Assembly: GCA_002295705.1 (NCBI GenBank)
Contig: DBHP01000082.1
Span: 1,417-8,082 of the forward strand
Direction of reading: 5' to 3'
Length of the DNA stretch: 6,666 bases
DNA from: Candidatus Neomicrothrix sp. UBA825
GTDB taxonomy: Bacteria > Actinomycetota > Acidimicrobiia > Acidimicrobiales > UBA8592
The notes below the pieces were generated by a model. The model worked only from the letters and a program-made list of their open reading frames with translations, searched no databases and had not been told where the DNA came from. This document shows, piece by piece, positions 6,201-6,666 of this stretch. The first letter of the stretch is position 1. Each line of letters starts with the position of its first letter. The position numbers and the translations under genes were made by a program.

Positions 6201-6649
6201 TCGAGATTGAAATCCCGATGACAGCCTACATACCAAAGGATTACATCATGAGAGACGATTCCAAATTAGAGTCCTATCGGTCCATTGCTGACATCAAGAA
6301 CAATAAAGATTTAGAGAGAATACAACAAACTTGGTTGGACCGATACGGGCCAGTCCCCGAAGAAGCAACAAACCTTCTAAAAATTGCACACCTAAAGCTC
6401 GCAGCTCAATCGCTAGGGATTCAAAAGATTATTGCCAAAAAAATACCCGGCTTTGGGAAAGCAGAATGGAACATTCATTTGCGGCCGTTGGTACTCCGTC
6501 CGTCACAACGAGTAAGAACACTGAGACTGTATGAGGGGTCACTTTACAAAGAGGACAAACAGGAATTAATCCTTAAAATCTCAGAGATTAGAGAAGCTTC
6601 ACAAGAAATCACAGATTATCTCAAAGGTCTCGAACCACTCCCTAAATAA
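3236..6649 (+). CDS. mfd: Transcription-repair coupling factor Mfd
   Basis: Mfd is an ATP-driven DNA translocase that recognises RNA polymerase stalled at a lesion, removes it and recruits UvrA for nucleotide excision repair. The 1137 residues match the usual full length. In order there are the UvrB-like D1-D2 region (about 1-330, with EFSIRGSIIDIYP), the linker domain D3, the RNA polymerase-interacting domain (about 470-545, with VVHEHHGIAIFRG and LYVP at 513-516), the RecG-like helicase lobes, and the C-terminal D7 domain (about 990-1137). The ATPase has Walker A GDVGFGKT (620-627), motif II DEEQ (721-724), TATPIPRT (747-754) and motif VI QLRGRVGRS (890-898). DEEQ rather than the E. coli DEEH is the form also seen in Bacillus. 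The start is GTG at 3236, overlapping the pth end by 11 bp; an in-frame TGA at 3221-3223 excludes earlier starts, and the next candidate is ATG at 3293. No Shine-Dalgarno is visible, which suggests coupling to pth. No frameshift was seen. Confidence 0.97.
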   Translation: MKFDNYLNQLGQHQITTKLMLPKTTQLVVPEVARSWIINSYIKTVKEKPLVIVTRSVEQAEQLENNLTQVNKSIDIELLPPWESFPLEKISPQTHIMGKRNKVFWRLKKQDYPDVIISTARSISQVITDQDIDNVIDISKGHELDYDELIDRLSSFGYKRTSQVERCGEFSIRGSIIDIYPSTYEEPIRLEMWGDEVERLTTFSTRDQLSKNSLNNAQIFPASELCITDDVKSRAHELTEEMPWGSTFWETISEGGTFDGMENLLPWLNRKRKSILHLLPSSALVLLFDAKQIQQRIENLISEEQSISTMISETLSPKAKHGMQTLHLTFDEVFLREKIRIVEINSSSADLSDPDITVITPERSNTDPLQILKGLVQDRYDIILLSENEKSIKALSSKLALLDFNPVVHSSDSPVKETSGISILPGVDIASVIFPELKFAIINERELSRRRQSSRKVKRKSDAPGSAFMDLQEGAFVVHEHHGIAIFRGIVKRSLADVERDYLLLEYRKGDKLYVPTDQVYQISQYNSGGAPSLSRMGGSDWTRTRSSIRNEIEKIAEELVELYQQRESQDGFSFSTDSPWQLELEESFPFIETTDQVTAMNDVKSDMERKMPMDRLVCGDVGFGKTEIALRAAFKAAQDSKQVAVLVPTTLLAQQHYQTFTERLDPFPIQVAVLSRFLTNKETKQVIAKLHAGEIDLIIGTHRLLSEDIKFKDLGLLIIDEEQRFGVTHKEKIKSLRTNVDVLTLTATPIPRTLEMSLTGIRDLTLLNTPPTDRKPIMTFVGEYENSIVSSAIRREILRDGQVFFVHNKISDIEVIADKLREQIPSARIATAHGQMDEGLLEQTVIDFWEKKYDVLVCTTIIESGIDMPSVNTLIVDNADRMGLGQLHQLRGRVGRSGTKAYAYLLTPKGHNLTEDAIERLKTVGETSELGSGFKIAMRDLEIRGAGNLLGTGQSGHIAAVGYDLYCKLVKEAVEELKHIPKETQQEIEIEIPMTAYIPKDYIMRDDSKLESYRSIADIKNNKDLERIQQTWLDRYGPVPEEATNLLKIAHLKLAAQSLGIQKIIAKKIPGFGKAEWNIHLRPLVLRPSQRVRTLRLYEGSLYKEDKQELILKISEIREASQEITDYLKGLEPLPK

Positions 6650-6666
6650 GGTTAAACACCGGACGC

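Noticed and set aside
1..6666. Mobile element, CRISPR array, defence system or secondary-metabolite genes
   Set aside because: All recognised genes are housekeeping genes in a familiar order; no transposase, integrase, direct-repeat array or foreign-looking stretch was seen.

Overview
This window is a compact housekeeping segment of a bacterial chromosome, most likely from a low- to mid-GC actinobacterium. The strongest lineage clue is a 32-codon minus-strand gene (518-616) that reads as bS22, the tiny basic ribosomal protein known from mycobacteria and other Actinobacteria. A CTC-type (two-domain) bL25, the gene order prs-rplY-pth-mfd and an ispE with the 'NDLEPAA' motif agree with that. The coding DNA looks A+T-leaning and uses AGA/AGG freely, so it is unlike high-GC Streptomyces or Mycobacterium. 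It better suits streamlined aquatic lineages such as Acidimicrobiia, Actinomarinales or Nanopelagicales. The exact lineage is inference and cannot be settled from the sequence alone.

Layout: positions 1-492 hold the 3' part of ispE (MEP isoprenoid pathway), cut by the left edge. It converges on the bS22 gene, with 25 bp between the two stop codons. Positions 617-795 are non-coding as far as I can see and contain one clear imperfect hairpin (746-772). A tRNA-Gln(TTG) lies at 796-868, and prs (PRPP synthase) begins 19 bp after it. A 95-bp spacer with a small hairpin leads to rplY (bL25/CTC). pth (peptidyl-tRNA hydrolase) follows after 5 bp, and mfd (transcription-repair coupling factor) overlaps the end of pth by 11 bp. 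mfd is complete and ends 17 bp before the right edge.

The genes serve nucleotide and precursor supply (prs, ispE), translation (tRNA-Gln, bS22, bL25, Pth) and transcription-coupled repair (Mfd). tRNA-Gln to mfd are all on the plus strand and tightly packed, so they may form one or two operons. rplY-pth-mfd look translationally coupled: pth and mfd both start with GTG and have no convincing Shine-Dalgarno. glmU, often found just before prs in Gram-positive relatives, is absent here.

I found no sign of a mobile element, CRISPR array, defence system or biosynthetic cluster, and no evidence of a new biological system. The items most worth a second look are the easily missed bS22 gene, the tRNA-Gln/prs junction and the unassigned hairpin at 746-772.
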